A DNA stretch of 64,000 nucleotides. It comes from Georgenia daeguensis. Its GTDB lineage: Bacteria > Actinomycetota > Actinomycetes > Actinomycetales > Actinomycetaceae. The translations under genes were made by a program, and so were the position numbers. The DNA is taken from contig NZ_BAABBA010000001.1 of the NCBI RefSeq assembly GCF_039537705.1, positions 1 to 64,000 on the forward strand, in the 5' to 3' direction. Below are positions 15,630-24,416 of this stretch, one piece after another. Under the pieces are notes generated by a model. It did no database searches. It saw nothing but the letters and a program-made list of their open reading frames with translations, and was not told where the DNA came from. The number at the start of each line of letters is the position of its first letter. Positions within the stretch are counted from its first letter, which is position 1.

Positions 15630-17963
15630 GTGGTCCAGATCGCGCCCGAAGGTCGTACACGTTCCGAGTTCATGGTCTCGAAGGGGTGGGTGCAGGGCGT
15701 CGCGCTCGTGATGCTCTTCGGCTTCTTCGTGATGGGCCTGCTGGCCCTGCGCACGTACACCGACTCGATGCCCCAGCCGGACAGGGTGGTCGACGCCCAG
15801 GGCGAGGTCGTCTTCACCGGCGAGGACATCACCTCGGGTCAGCAGATCTTCCTGCGCCGGGGCCTGCAGCAGTACGGCTCCGTCATGGGGCACGGCGGGT
15901 ACCTCGGCCCCGACTACACCGCCGACTACCTGCGCCGCTCCGCCACCTACGTCCTCGACCAGCTCGAGGGCGCCGGCGAGCAGGACCCGCAGGGCGCCCT
16001 CGTGGAGATGATGCGGACCAACCGCTACGACGAGGCCACCGGCACCCTCGAGCTCACCGACCTGCAGGTCCAGGCGTTCGAGGAGGTCCAGCAGCACTAC
16101 GCCGACTACTTCGGCTCGTCCACCACCCAGTACGGGCTCATCCCCGACGCCATCACCGACCCGGAGGACATCCGCCAGCTGACCTCGTTCTTCGCCTGGA
16201 CGGCGTGGGCGTCGGCGGCGGAGCGACCCGGGCACGACTACTCCTACACGAACAACTGGCCCGCCGAGCCGCTCGTCGACAACGGCCCCACGGCCGACAT
16301 CCTGGTGTGGAGCGGCCTGTCGCTCGTGGCCCTGCTCGCGGGCACGGGCGCCCTGTTCGCCATCTACGGCCGCTGGAGCCGCAGCATCGGCTGGCACTCC
16401 GCCGAGACCCGGACCCTCGCGTTCAAGCAGCCGGGCGAGGTCGCCGTCACGCCCGCCCAGCGGGCCACCGCCTGGTTCTTCTTCGTCGTCGCGCTGCTGT
16501 TCCTCGCCCAGGCGCTGCTCGGCGGCGCGGTCGAGCACTACCGCGCCGACCTCTCCAGCTTCTTCGGCATCGACCTCGCGCAGATCCTGCCGTTCAACCT
16601 CGCCCGCACCTGGCACGTGCAGCTCGCGCTGCTGTGGACCGCCGCCTCGTTCCTGGGCGCCGGCATCTTCATCGCCCCGTACATCTCGGGGCGCGAGCCC
16701 AGGAACCAGCACTGGCTCGCCTACGGCCTCCTCGGCGCCGTCGCGCTCGTCATCGTCGGCTCCTTCGCCGGGGAGGCGATGAGCATCTTCGGCGTCGAGC
16801 TCGCCAAGGGCTCGCCGCTGTGGGACATGCAGTGGGAGTACCTCGACCTGCCGAAGGTCTGGCAGGGCCTGCTCACCGTCGGCATGTTCCTGTGGATCGC
16901 GATCATCTTCCGAGCCATCCGCACCCGGCTGAGGACGGAGAATCGCGGCAACATGCCGTGGCTGTTCTTCTACTCCGGGCTCGCGATCCCCGGGTTCTAC
17001 GCCGTCGGCCTGCTCGCCGGCACCCAGACACACCTCACCGTCGCCGAGTTCTGGCGCTTCTGGGTGGTGCACCTGTGGGTGGAGGATTTCCTCGAGCTCT
17101 TCACCACCGTGATGGTCGCCTACATCTTCGTGATGCTCGGCGTGGTCCGGCACAGGATCGCCATGCAGATCATCTTCCTCGACGTCATCCTCTACTCCGC
17201 CGGCGGCGTCCTGGGCACCATGCACCACCTGTACTTCTCGGGCACCCCGGTCGAGCACATGGCGCTCGGCGCGTTCTTCTCCGCCCTCGAGGTCATCCCG
17301 CTGACGTTCCTGACGATCGAGGCCTGGAGCTTCCTCCAGCTCGGCTCGCGGCAGGAGTCGCGCAGCTCCGCGCCGTTCCCGCACCGCTGGGCGGTGATGT
17401 TCCTCGTCGCCGTCGGCTTCTGGAACTTCCTCGGCGCCGGCGTCTTCGGGTTCCTCATCAACCTCCCGATCATCTCGTACTACCAGATCGGCACCGCGCT
17501 GACCGCCAACCATGCCCACGGCGCCATGATGGGTGTGTACGGGATGATGGGAGTGGGCCTGGCGCTGTTCGCGCTGCGCTACCTCATCCCGCCGGCCCGC
17601 TGGCCGGACCGGCTCGCGAAGCTGTCCTTCTGGTCGCTCAACATCGGGCTGGCCTGGATGGTCTTCGCGACCCTGCTGCCGCTCGGCGTCATCCAGCTCT
17701 GGTACTCCGTCAACGACGGCTACTTCGAGGCCCGCGAGCTGAACTTCATCACCCGCCCCGGCAACGCCGTCCTCGAGTGGTTGCGCATGCCCGGCGACCT
17801 CATCTTCATCATCGGCGGGGTCCTACCCTTCCTCTGGATCACCTGGCTCGGGGTGCGGCACCGCATTCGCTCGACCAGCCTCGAGATCCCCGTGGAGCAG
17901 CTCTTCGTCGAGGAGCAGCCGGTCGGTCCGGGCGGCACGGGCACCGGCCGCGGGAGCGCGTGA
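15630..17963 (+). CDS. norB: Quinol-dependent nitric oxide reductase (qNOR)
   Basis: A 777-residue membrane enzyme that reduces 2 NO to N2O with electrons from quinol. The N-terminal extracytoplasmic extension (GEVVFTGEDITSGQQIFLRRGL, residues about 55-270) is the cytochrome-c-like part that marks single-subunit qNOR. About 14 TM helices include the heme-copper-oxidase-type ligand motifs RTWHVQLALLW, FWRFWVVHLWVEDFLE, MHHLYFSGTP and NHAHGAMMG. GTG was chosen because GGGAGGGG precedes it. It heads an overlapping four-gene unit. A solitary qNOR without other denitrification genes suggests NO detoxification. Confidence 0.95.
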   Translation: MVQIAPEGRTRSEFMVSKGWVQGVALVMLFGFFVMGLLALRTYTDSMPQPDRVVDAQGEVVFTGEDITSGQQIFLRRGLQQYGSVMGHGGYLGPDYTADYLRRSATYVLDQLEGAGEQDPQGALVEMMRTNRYDEATGTLELTDLQVQAFEEVQQHYADYFGSSTTQYGLIPDAITDPEDIRQLTSFFAWTAWASAAERPGHDYSYTNNWPAEPLVDNGPTADILVWSGLSLVALLAGTGALFAIYGRWSRSIGWHSAETRTLAFKQPGEVAVTPAQRATAWFFFVVALLFLAQALLGGAVEHYRADLSSFFGIDLAQILPFNLARTWHVQLALLWTAASFLGAGIFIAPYISGREPRNQHWLAYGLLGAVALVIVGSFAGEAMSIFGVELAKGSPLWDMQWEYLDLPKVWQGLLTVGMFLWIAIIFRAIRTRLRTENRGNMPWLFFYSGLAIPGFYAVGLLAGTQTHLTVAEFWRFWVVHLWVEDFLELFTTVMVAYIFVMLGVVRHRIAMQIIFLDVILYSAGGVLGTMHHLYFSGTPVEHMALGAFFSALEVIPLTFLTIEAWSFLQLGSRQESRSSAPFPHRWAVMFLVAVGFWNFLGAGVFGFLINLPIISYYQIGTALTANHAHGAMMGVYGMMGVGLALFALRYLIPPARWPDRLAKLSFWSLNIGLAWMVFATLLPLGVIQLWYSVNDGYFEARELNFITRPGNAVLEWLRMPGDLIFIIGGVLPFLWITWLGVRHRIRSTSLEIPVEQLFVEEQPVGPGGTGTGRGSA

Positions 17964-18778
17964 TGGGCGACGTCGGCATCGCCGTCTGGCTGGCGGCCGG
18001 CTACGGGGTGGCGCTGCTCGGCGTCGCCCACGCGCTCGACCTGCTCGCCCGGCGGACCTCCACGAACACTGCCCGGTGGCGCTCCGGCGCCTTCACCTAC
18101 CACGCCGACCACGACGCCTGGGTCTGCCCCGAGGACCAGTGGCTGTGGCCCCACTCGTTCGACCCGGAGAACCGGGTGATGCGGTACCGGGCCAGCCCGG
18201 CGGTCTGCAACTCCTGCCCCGTCAAGGACACGTGCACCACCTCGACGCACGGCCGGGAGGTCAGCCGCGGCGTCGACCCCTGGCCCGCCTCGGAGGCGGA
18301 GCGGTTCCACCGGGGCATCGCCTGCGCCGTCGCCGTCCTCGGGGCGGTCTGGCCGCTCGGGATGATGCTTGACGGCGGCAGCGCGGGGGAGCTGGTCGTG
18401 CTCGCCGTCGCGCTCGCGGTCGTCGCCGCGGGGAGCTGGCCGCTCTGGTCGCACCTGCGGCGCACGCCGGCGGCCTTCCCGGAGCACGTCAGGATCGAGA
18501 TGCCCGACGACGCGGCCGCCGCCCGTGCCGTGGCGGCCGCCCGGGAGGCGCGCCGCAGGTCCGGGTACGCCAGCGACCGCCTTCGGTGCGCCCGGGACGG
18601 CGCAGGGGCGGGGTCCGGGGGTGCGGCAGGGACGGGGCCGGTGCCGATCGAGATCGGGAGCCGGGCCCCGATGCCCGGCGGCGGCGATGACCGGTTCGCC
18701 ACCCGCTGGGGGGCGTTCGAGAAGGCGGCCGACGGCGGCGAGCTGCCGGGCGGCTGGTCGAGGAGGGGGAAGCGATGA
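17963..18778 (+). CDS. Membrane protein with transposase-like Cys4 zinc module
   Basis: A 271-residue protein overlapping the norB stop by 1 nt. There is one TM near residues 5-28, a hydrophilic Cys-rich region, two further TM segments (119-137, 142-162) and a disordered basic tail. Cys55, Cys82, Cys85 and Cys91 (CX26CX2CX5C), with RYRASPAVCNSCPVKDTCT and GREVSR, look like the Cys module near the C-terminus of IS1182-type DDE transposases, but no DDE catalytic core is present. I infer zinc or other metal binding near the membrane. The function is unknown; the gene order ties it to NO reductase. Confidence 0.75.
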   Translation: MGDVGIAVWLAAGYGVALLGVAHALDLLARRTSTNTARWRSGAFTYHADHDAWVCPEDQWLWPHSFDPENRVMRYRASPAVCNSCPVKDTCTTSTHGREVSRGVDPWPASEAERFHRGIACAVAVLGAVWPLGMMLDGGSAGELVVLAVALAVVAAGSWPLWSHLRRTPAAFPEHVRIEMPDDAAAARAVAAAREARRRSGYASDRLRCARDGAGAGSGGAAGTGPVPIEIGSRAPMPGGGDDRFATRWGAFEKAADGGELPGGWSRRGKR

Positions 18779-19632
18779 CCTGGCAGCTCGTGGTGGGGGT
18801 GGTCGTGGCGCTCGCGGTGGTGCTGCTGATCTCCTCGGTGAGGATCCTGCGCGAGTACGAGCGCGGCGTGGCGTTCCGGCTGGGGCGGCTGCGGCCGGCG
18901 CTCGGGCCGGGGGTGCGTCTGCTCGTGCCGGGCCTGGACAAGCTGGTCCGCGTGGACCTGCGCGTGGTGACGCTGACGATCCCGCCGCAGGAGGTCATCA
19001 CCAAGGACAACGTGCCGGCCCGGGTCAACGCCGTCGTGCTGTTCCAGGTGACCGACCCGGTGCAGTCCGTGATGACGGTGGAGAACCACGCGGTCGCCAC
19101 CTCGCAGATCGCGCAGACCACGCTCCGCTCCGTCGTCGGCCGGGCGGACCTCGACACCCTGCTGGCGCACCGGGCCGACCTCAACGAGGACCTGGCCCAG
19201 AGCATCGCCGCGCAGACCGCGCCGTGGGGCGTGCAGGTCAACGTGGTCGAGATCAAGGACGTCGAGATCCCCGAGGCGATGCAGCGGGCGATGGCGCGGG
19301 AGGCCGAGGCGGAGCGCGAGCGGCGGGCCAAGATCATCAACGCCCACGGCGAGCTGCAGGCCTCCGAGGAGCTGCGCCAGGCCGCGGACACGCTCAGCCG
19401 CAGCCCCGCGTCGCTGCAGCTGCGGTACCTCCAGACGCTGCTGGAGCTCGGCGCCGACCAGAACTCCACCGTGGTCTTCCCGCTGCCGATCGACATCATC
19501 GGCCCCTTCCTGGGGAAGCTGCCGCAGCTGACGGAGATCTTCACCAACGGCAGGTCCAACGGCACCCCGCCGCCGCGGGAGGAGCCGTCGGACGACACGC
19601 AGGCGAGCGCAGAGAGGGACGGCCGTGGCTGA
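18775..19632 (+). CDS. SPFH/band 7 protein (slipin)
   Basis: A 285-residue protein with one N-terminal TM helix and a stomatin/slipin domain: LREYERGVAFRLGRL, GPGVRLLVPGLDKLVRVDLRV and IPPQEVITKDNVPARVNAVV. An Ala/Glu/Arg-rich coiled coil follows (AMAREAEAERERRAKIINAHGE). Slipins form membrane-microdomain scaffolds. No NfeD partner, the usual companion, is nearby; instead a two-TM protein follows. The gene overlaps the Cys4 membrane protein by 4 nt (ATGA), so it is coupled to norB. Confidence 0.92.
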   Translation: MTWQLVVGVVVALAVVLLISSVRILREYERGVAFRLGRLRPALGPGVRLLVPGLDKLVRVDLRVVTLTIPPQEVITKDNVPARVNAVVLFQVTDPVQSVMTVENHAVATSQIAQTTLRSVVGRADLDTLLAHRADLNEDLAQSIAAQTAPWGVQVNVVEIKDVEIPEAMQRAMAREAEAERERRAKIINAHGELQASEELRQAADTLSRSPASLQLRYLQTLLELGADQNSTVVFPLPIDIIGPFLGKLPQLTEIFTNGRSNGTPPPREEPSDDTQASAERDGRG

Positions 19633-19969
19633 CACCGACATCCCGCAGGCGAGGTCCGGCACCCCGGCGGAGGACCGCGTCCTCCAGCCGGGCGACCTGC
19701 CGGGGATCCACCGCATCATCATCGGCACGGTCATCGCCGTCCTGGCCCCGCTCTTCGGGTTCCTCGGCGGGTCGATGGTCGGCGCCGAGGGCGGCGACAC
19801 CGTGCAGCCCCTCTACTTCTGGCTGATGGGCGGCATCTTCGTCGGAGGCGTGGGCGCGCTCGTCGCGCTGCTGGGCGGCGTTCGGCTCGTGCGGGCCCGC
19901 CGGGAGCGGCGGGCCAGGCAGGCCGGGGGCGGCGCGACCACCGCCGTCACGGGCGAGCAACCGCTCTGA
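19625..19969 (+). CDS. Small two-TM membrane protein
   Basis: A 114-residue protein, last gene of the norB unit. The GTG start overlaps the slipin gene by 8 nt. Two TM helices (IIIGTVIAVLAPLFGFLGG and FWLMGGIFVGGVGALVALLGG) are separated by a short loop, followed by an Arg-rich cytosolic segment (RARRERRARQ). It has no recognisable domain. Because it replaces NfeD in position, it may be a partner of the slipin. Confidence 0.65.
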   Translation: MADTDIPQARSGTPAEDRVLQPGDLPGIHRIIIGTVIAVLAPLFGFLGGSMVGAEGGDTVQPLYFWLMGGIFVGGVGALVALLGGVRLVRARRERRARQAGGGATTAVTGEQPL

Positions 19970-19991
19970 CCTCGCGCCGCACCGCCGAGTG

Positions 19992-21464
19992 TCAGCCGCC
20001 CGCGACGACGGCCCGGTACAGGTCCTCGTAGCGCGCGGCCCGGTCGGCGTAGTACGCCGCGCGGGCGGGGACCGGCTGGTGCGTCGGGCCGACGTCGACG
20101 GGTGCCCGCTCGACCCCCGGTGCGACCGTGTCGAGCGCGAGCAGGGCCGTGCCGTGGAGGGTGGACCGCTTGATCGTCACGGGCACGACGGGCGCCCCGA
20201 GGGCGTCGGCGAGCACCTGCAGCCAGTCGGGGAGGTCCTGCGTCACCCGGCCGCTCGCCAGGATGCGCTGGGTCCGGCCGGCCACCTGCTGCAGCTGCGC
20301 CGCGACGCGCGCGTAGGACAGCGCCACGCCCTCCATGGTCCCGCGGAACAGCATCGGTCCGGTGGTGGCCGCGGAGACGCCGGCCAGCAGGGCGCGGGCC
20401 CCGGCGGCCCACCCGGTGGAGCGCTCGCCCGAGAAGTACGGCAGCACGCTCGGGGTGCCGGGGTCGGGCTCCGCGGTGAGGACCCGGCCGAGGTCGGTCC
20501 CGTCGAGGCGGACGTTCTCCTCCAGCCAGGTGGCCGCCCGTCCGACGTCGTTCAGGGCGCCGCCGAGCAGCGAGCGCGTCGCGTCGACCCGGTAGCACCA
20601 CAGGCCCGGCGGCAGCACATCCGGCACCTCCGAGACCAGGACGCGCATGGCGCCGCTGGTGGCCGCCGCGACGGCGACCGTCGAGGGGTCGTCCGCCCCG
20701 ATGCCCAGGTTCGAGGCGAGGCCGTCGGTGATGACGGGGAACCAGCGGGCGCCACGCAGGGCGGGCCACCGGGACTCCGCCTCCAGCGGCCGGTCCGGGG
20801 TGCGGATCTCGGACAGCTGCTCGGCGCCGACGCCGCCGACCTCGAGCATCCCGGGGTCCCACGCGCCCGTGCGCCGGTCGAGCAGCCCGGTCCACGCGGC
20901 CGTGGAGGTGCCGACCGCCGTCGTGCCGAGCAGCCGCAGGTGGACGTACTCGCCGAGGGACATCCAGCGCTCGACGGCGGCGAACGTCGACGGGGCCGTC
21001 TCGCGCAGCCAGCGGAACCGCGCCGCCAGGTAGCTCGAGTGCAGCCGGGTCCCGGTCCGCTGCTGGACCTCGCGCTCGTCGAGCTCCGCGCGCAGGGCGA
21101 CGACCTGGGCGGCGCAGCGGGAGTCCGCGTAGGTGAAGCAGGGCGTCAGCGCGCGCCCGTCCGGCCCCACGCCGACGAGCGACGAGGCGAAGGTGTCCAG
21201 GGCGACCCCCGCGATCCGGCCGGTGAGCTCGGGCCGGGCGAGGGCCGTGACGATCTCCTCGACCTCGGCGACGACCTGGTCGGGGTCGATCGTCGAGGTG
21301 CCGTCCGTCGCGGTCGTGAACTGGTGCGGCACCTTGTGCCGGTGCTGGAGCACTGGCCTGCCGGCGGCGTCGTAGAGGCCGCCACGGCTCGCGGTCGAGC
21401 CGACGTCGAGGGCGAGGACGAGCGGGTCGAGGGCGTCGGCGAGCGGAACGCGGAAGTCGGACAT
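19992..21464 (-). CDS. FGGY-family carbohydrate kinase
   Basis: A 490-residue ATP-dependent sugar kinase. LALDVGSTASRGGLYDAAG is the N-terminal phosphate-1 loop, GDD-like ALDTFASSLVGVGPDG follows, and TSGAMRVL and SGRVTQDLPDWLQVLADALG form the C-terminal ATP domain. Overall it resembles gluconokinase-type FGGY kinases, but the substrate cannot be fixed and no sugar-metabolism genes adjoin it. The ATG beginning MSDFRVPLADALDPLVL follows GGAAAGAG; the longer in-frame extension has no ribosome site. Confidence 0.85.
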   Translation of the reverse strand: MSDFRVPLADALDPLVLALDVGSTASRGGLYDAAGRPVLQHRHKVPHQFTTATDGTSTIDPDQVVAEVEEIVTALARPELTGRIAGVALDTFASSLVGVGPDGRALTPCFTYADSRCAAQVVALRAELDEREVQQRTGTRLHSSYLAARFRWLRETAPSTFAAVERWMSLGEYVHLRLLGTTAVGTSTAAWTGLLDRRTGAWDPGMLEVGGVGAEQLSEIRTPDRPLEAESRWPALRGARWFPVITDGLASNLGIGADDPSTVAVAAATSGAMRVLVSEVPDVLPPGLWCYRVDATRSLLGGALNDVGRAATWLEENVRLDGTDLGRVLTAEPDPGTPSVLPYFSGERSTGWAAGARALLAGVSAATTGPMLFRGTMEGVALSYARVAAQLQQVAGRTQRILASGRVTQDLPDWLQVLADALGAPVVPVTIKRSTLHGTALLALDTVAPGVERAPVDVGPTHQPVPARAAYYADRAARYEDLYRAVVAGG

Positions 21465-21802
21465 CACACTCTTTCCTGCTGAGGTGGTCCCGATGCTAGC
21501 GGCGGACCTCCGCGGGGGCGCCCGGTCGTCGAAAGCACAGGTGGACGCCTCGCCGCCGGGTGATGATGGCTGCACAGACGCGCGCGCGGAGGCGCCGGCC
21601 GGGCCTGCGGGAAAAGTTGTGCCAGGAAACACTTGCCTCAACAGATCGGTTATGCCGTAGTCTCGTGCCCAAGTTGCAGTGCATCAAGTTTGTTAGGCCC
21701 CGGCCGCCTGTCGGGTTGCTTGTCCTTCATGGAGCAGACGACGAACACCGTGACACACGGCCCCCAACCGGGGGGTCGTTTCACTGCTCGGAAGGAGCAA
21801 CC
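21465..21802. other. Intergenic region, FGGY kinase to cspA
   Basis: 338 nt without a supportable gene. It holds the FGGY ribosome site (minus strand, next to 21464) and the promoter and 5' leader of cspA. The stretch near 21620-21700 is AT-richer than its surroundings and should contain the cspA promoter; a TTGCCT and a TAGTCT 19 nt apart are weak -35/-10 candidates. A long untranslated leader would be normal for a cold-shock gene. A G/C hairpin (CCCCCAACCGGGGGG) lies about 25 nt before the cspA ribosome site. Confidence 0.5.
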
Positions 21803-22006
21803 ATGGCTACCGGAACCGTTAAGTGGTTCAACGCTGAGAAGGGCTACGGCTTCATCGCGCCGGACGACGGCTCGGCCGACGTCTTCGCCCACTACTCCGC
21901 GATCCAGTCCTCGGGCTACCGCTCGCTGGAGGAGAACCAGAAGGTCGAGTTCGACGTCACCCAGGGCCCCAAGGGCCCGCAGGCGGAGAACATCCGCCCG
22001 GTCTGA
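21803..22006 (+). CDS. cspA: Cold-shock protein, CspA family
   Basis: A 67-residue single cold-shock domain. GTVKWFNAEKGYGFIAPDD holds RNP1 and DVFAHYSAI holds RNP2, so it binds single-stranded RNA and DNA as an RNA chaperone. GGAAGGAG lies 6 nt before the ATG. It has its own leader and a strong terminator, so it is monocistronic. Copies of this type in actinobacteria are often constitutive rather than cold-induced. Confidence 0.97.
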   Translation: MATGTVKWFNAEKGYGFIAPDDGSADVFAHYSAIQSSGYRSLEENQKVEFDVTQGPKGPQAENIRPV

Positions 22007-22055
22007 CCCTAGGCAGGTAGGGCACCCGCCTCATAGGTAGGACCCGCCTCGGCTG

Positions 22056-22086
22056 AAGGCCCCGGCACCTCGGTGCTGGGGCCTTT
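22056..22086. terminator. Terminator after cspA
   Basis: AAGGCCCCGGCACC and GGTGCTGGGGCCTT form a 14-bp stem with a single G-T wobble, followed by TTT on the plus strand and A-rich sequence on the other. It lies between cspA and the convergent acyltransferase gene and may serve both. Confidence 0.85.
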
Positions 22087-22110
22087 GTGCACCCACGAGC
22101 GCGGCCGTGC

Positions 22111-22689
22111 TCAGCCCGCCGGCGACTCCTCGTGCAGGCGCGGCGTCGTGGTCCGTCCCGTGACGCCGGTCTTGCCGTCGTAGAAGGCGCGGATCCGGTC
22201 CATGTCCGCGACGACGTCGCCCGTGAGCCTCAGGGTGGGGCCGAGCCCGGAGGTCATCGTCGTCCGGTCGACGTAGCCGAGGATCACGGGGAGTCCGGTC
22301 GCCCGGGCGATCCGGTAGAACCCTGACTTCCAGTACGGCGACGCGCTGCGCGTGCCCTCCGGCGTGATCACCAGGTAGAAGCGCTCGCCCGCCCTGACCC
22401 GGGCGACCAGCTCGTCGACGAGGCCGGCGGGGTTGGCGCGGTCCACCGGGATGCCGCCCAGCAACCGCATGAGCGGGCCGAAGGGCCGCTTGAACAACGA
22501 CTTCTTGCCCAGGAACTTCACCGACACGCCGGCGCGCCAGCTGATCGCGAGCATGAGGGCGAAGTCCCAGTTCGAGGTGTGCGGCGCACCGATGAGGATG
22601 CCGGCGCCGTCCCTGGGCAGGGGCGCCGACCGGTAGTGCCAGCGGCTCACGGCCCAGTAGGCGCGCGCGAGGGCGCGTCGGATGATCAC
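22111..22689 (-). CDS. 1-acyl-glycerol-3-phosphate acyltransferase-like protein (PlsC family)
   Basis: A 192-residue membrane-associated acyltransferase. GAPHTSNWDF carries the catalytic H(X)4D motif and LVITPEGTRS the EGTR acyl-acceptor motif, in that order. It is shorter than PlsC of phospholipid synthesis and closer to the small PlsC-like enzymes, so the acceptor is uncertain. The start is GTG; there is no ribosome site, but TAATAT lies 6 nt upstream, which suggests a leaderless mRNA. Confidence 0.88.
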   Translation of the reverse strand: MIIRRALARAYWAVSRWHYRSAPLPRDGAGILIGAPHTSNWDFALMLAISWRAGVSVKFLGKKSLFKRPFGPLMRLLGGIPVDRANPAGLVDELVARVRAGERFYLVITPEGTRSASPYWKSGFYRIARATGLPVILGYVDRTTMTSGLGPTLRLTGDVVADMDRIRAFYDGKTGVTGRTTTPRLHEESPAG

Positions 22690-22695
22690 GGCCGG

Positions 22696-22701
22696 ATATT
22701 A
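22696..22701 (-). promoter_or_regulatory. -10 element, leaderless acyltransferase gene
   Basis: On the minus strand the hexamer reads TAATAT and ends 6 nt before the GTG start, which would place transcription initiation at the start codon. No Shine-Dalgarno sequence is present. Confidence 0.5.
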
Positions 22702-22791
22702 CGGCAGCCACGCCGCCGTCGGCGGGTTTGGTACCTTCGTCGGCCGTTCGACAGGATGGCCGGACAGCCCCACGCCAGACGAAGGAGTCCG

Positions 22792-23670
22792 ATGAACCAG
22801 CCCCAGGTCACGCTCGACGACCGGACGACGATGCCGCAGCTCGGCCTCGGCGTCTTCCAGGTGCCGCCGGAGGACACCGAGCAGGTTGTCGCGCACGGCC
22901 TGGCCGCCGGGTACCGAAGCATCGACACCGCGGCCCGGTACGGCAACGAGGCGGGCGTCGGGGCTGCCCTCGCGGCGAGCGGCCTCGCCCGCGACGAGGT
23001 CTTCGTGACCACGAAGCTCGCGAACCCCGACCAGGGCTACGACTCCACGCTCACGGCGTTCGACGCGAGCGTGCAGACGCTCGGACTCGACGTCGTGGAC
23101 CTGTACCTCATCCACTGGCCGTGCCCCGGCCGTGGCGAGACGCTGAACACCTGGCGGGCGATGGAGGAGCTGCGGGCCGCCGGGCGGGTCCGCGCCATCG
23201 GCGTCTCCAACTTCCTGCCCCACCACCTCGCCGAGCTGCTCGACGCCGCCGAGGTCAGGCCGGTGGTCAACCAGATCGAGGTGCACCCGTACCACCAGCA
23301 GAAGGAGCTGCGCGCCTTCAACGCCGAGCACGGCATCCTCACCGAGGCCTACAGCCCGCTCGGGCAGGGCGCGGTGCTGGACGACCCAGTGATCACCGGG
23401 ATCGCCGGGCGGCTGGGCCGCACGCCCGCCCAGGTGGTCGTGCGCTGGCACCTCCAGCTCGGCAACGTCGTCATCCCCAAGTCGGTGACGCCCTCGCGCA
23501 TGGCGGAGAACCTCGACGTGCTCGGGTTCGAGCTGTCGGCGGCCGACATGGCCGCCATCGACGGCCTGGACCGAGGTGCGCGCATCGGCTTCCACCCGGA
23601 CCTCTTCAACGGCTACCCGGAGGACTTCGAGGAGGGCTCCCCGGCGCGCACCGGGGTCGCGGCGGGCTGA
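22792..23670 (+). CDS. Aldo/keto reductase
   Basis: A 292-residue NADPH-dependent TIM-barrel oxidoreductase. GYRSIDTAARYGNEAGVG holds the catalytic Asp and Tyr, TTKLANPDQGYD the Lys, DLYLIHWPCP the His, and IPKSVTPSRMAENLDV the NADP-binding loop. It resembles 2,5-diketo-D-gluconate reductases, a substrate label that is often only nominal. GAAGGAG lies 5 nt before the ATG. It is monocistronic between a divergent acyltransferase gene and a CYTH gene. Confidence 0.94.
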   Translation: MNQPQVTLDDRTTMPQLGLGVFQVPPEDTEQVVAHGLAAGYRSIDTAARYGNEAGVGAALAASGLARDEVFVTTKLANPDQGYDSTLTAFDASVQTLGLDVVDLYLIHWPCPGRGETLNTWRAMEELRAAGRVRAIGVSNFLPHHLAELLDAAEVRPVVNQIEVHPYHQQKELRAFNAEHGILTEAYSPLGQGAVLDDPVITGIAGRLGRTPAQVVVRWHLQLGNVVIPKSVTPSRMAENLDVLGFELSAADMAAIDGLDRGARIGFHPDLFNGYPEDFEEGSPARTGVAAG

Positions 23671-23729
23671 GCGACCTGGCCGGACGGCCCGGTGCGGCGG
23701 GCGTCCGACGCGCGGCGCGGGGACGGCGG

Positions 23730-23735
23730 TACGTT
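23730..23735 (+). promoter_or_regulatory. -10 element, leaderless CYTH gene
   Basis: TACGTT ends 6 nt before the ATG of the CYTH gene, and no ribosome site is visible. The spacing is that of a leaderless transcript. Confidence 0.45.
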
Positions 23736-23741
23736 CTGGCT

Positions 23742-24380
23742 ATGAGTGACACCGGCTACGGCGACTTCGAGTTCGAGCGCAAGTTCCTCGTCCGCGCGCT
23801 GCCCGACGCCGTGCTCAGCGAGCCCGACCCCGTGCTCATCGTCCAGAGCTACTTCCTCGCCGCCGAGGGCTACGCCCTGCGGATCCGGCTGCAGGCTCCC
23901 GCCCCACGGGTGCCGGTGCCCGCCGCGGTCGACGAGTCGGCGCTGCTCGACGAGCTCGCGGACGCGTTCACGTTCTGCGCACTGACCGCCAAGGGGCCCT
24001 ACGTGGGCGGCACCCGCTACGAGGCGGAGCGCGAGCTGGACGTGTCCGTCGGCCTGGCCATGGTGCGCCTGGGCGGCGCCAAGGTGGTCAAGTACCGCCA
24101 CTCCGTGTGGCTCGGGACGGACGGCTGGGTGCTGGACGCGTTCCTCGGACGCAACGCGCCGCTCATCGTCGCCGAGTGCGAGCGTGGCGGGCCGGTCACC
24201 GACCTGGCGATCCCCGAGTTCTGCGTGACCGAGCTGACGGGCGACCCGCGCTTCACCAACGACTCCCTCGCCTCCGCGCCCTTCGAGGGCTGGGCGGACG
24301 AGTTCGAGCGCGAGCTGGAGCAGACCGGCCCGCGGTTCCTCGAGGAGTTCGGGCGCAACGAGCTCGGCACGTCGTCCTGA
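23742..24380 (+). CDS. CYTH-domain protein
   Basis: A 212-residue protein with the CYTH N-terminal motif EFERKFLVRA and a barrel of charged strands (YALRIRLQA, ALTAKGPYVGGTRYEAERELD, KVVKYRHSVWL, LIVAECERG). The family hydrolyses triphosphate compounds or binds polyphosphate, with divalent metals held by the acidic residues. An insertion near residues 50-75 separates the first strands. It might be an inorganic triphosphatase; no partner gene (such as CHAD) is nearby. Confidence 0.88.
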   Translation: MSDTGYGDFEFERKFLVRALPDAVLSEPDPVLIVQSYFLAAEGYALRIRLQAPAPRVPVPAAVDESALLDELADAFTFCALTAKGPYVGGTRYEAERELDVSVGLAMVRLGGAKVVKYRHSVWLGTDGWVLDAFLGRNAPLIVAECERGGPVTDLAIPEFCVTELTGDPRFTNDSLASAPFEGWADEFERELEQTGPRFLEEFGRNELGTSS

Positions 24381-24416
24381 TCACCTGCGCGCCGGGAAAC
24401 CACGTGCGCGCGAGGC

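Noticed and set aside
15686..18778. A 1030-codon open frame over norB and its neighbour
   Set aside because: Out-of-frame shadow of norB. Only its last part coincides with the real gene at 17963-18778.
17963..18778. Transposase gene remnant
   Set aside because: The Cys4 motif is transposase-like, but the frame is intact, has TM helices, overlaps norB and the slipin gene, and has no terminal inverted repeats.
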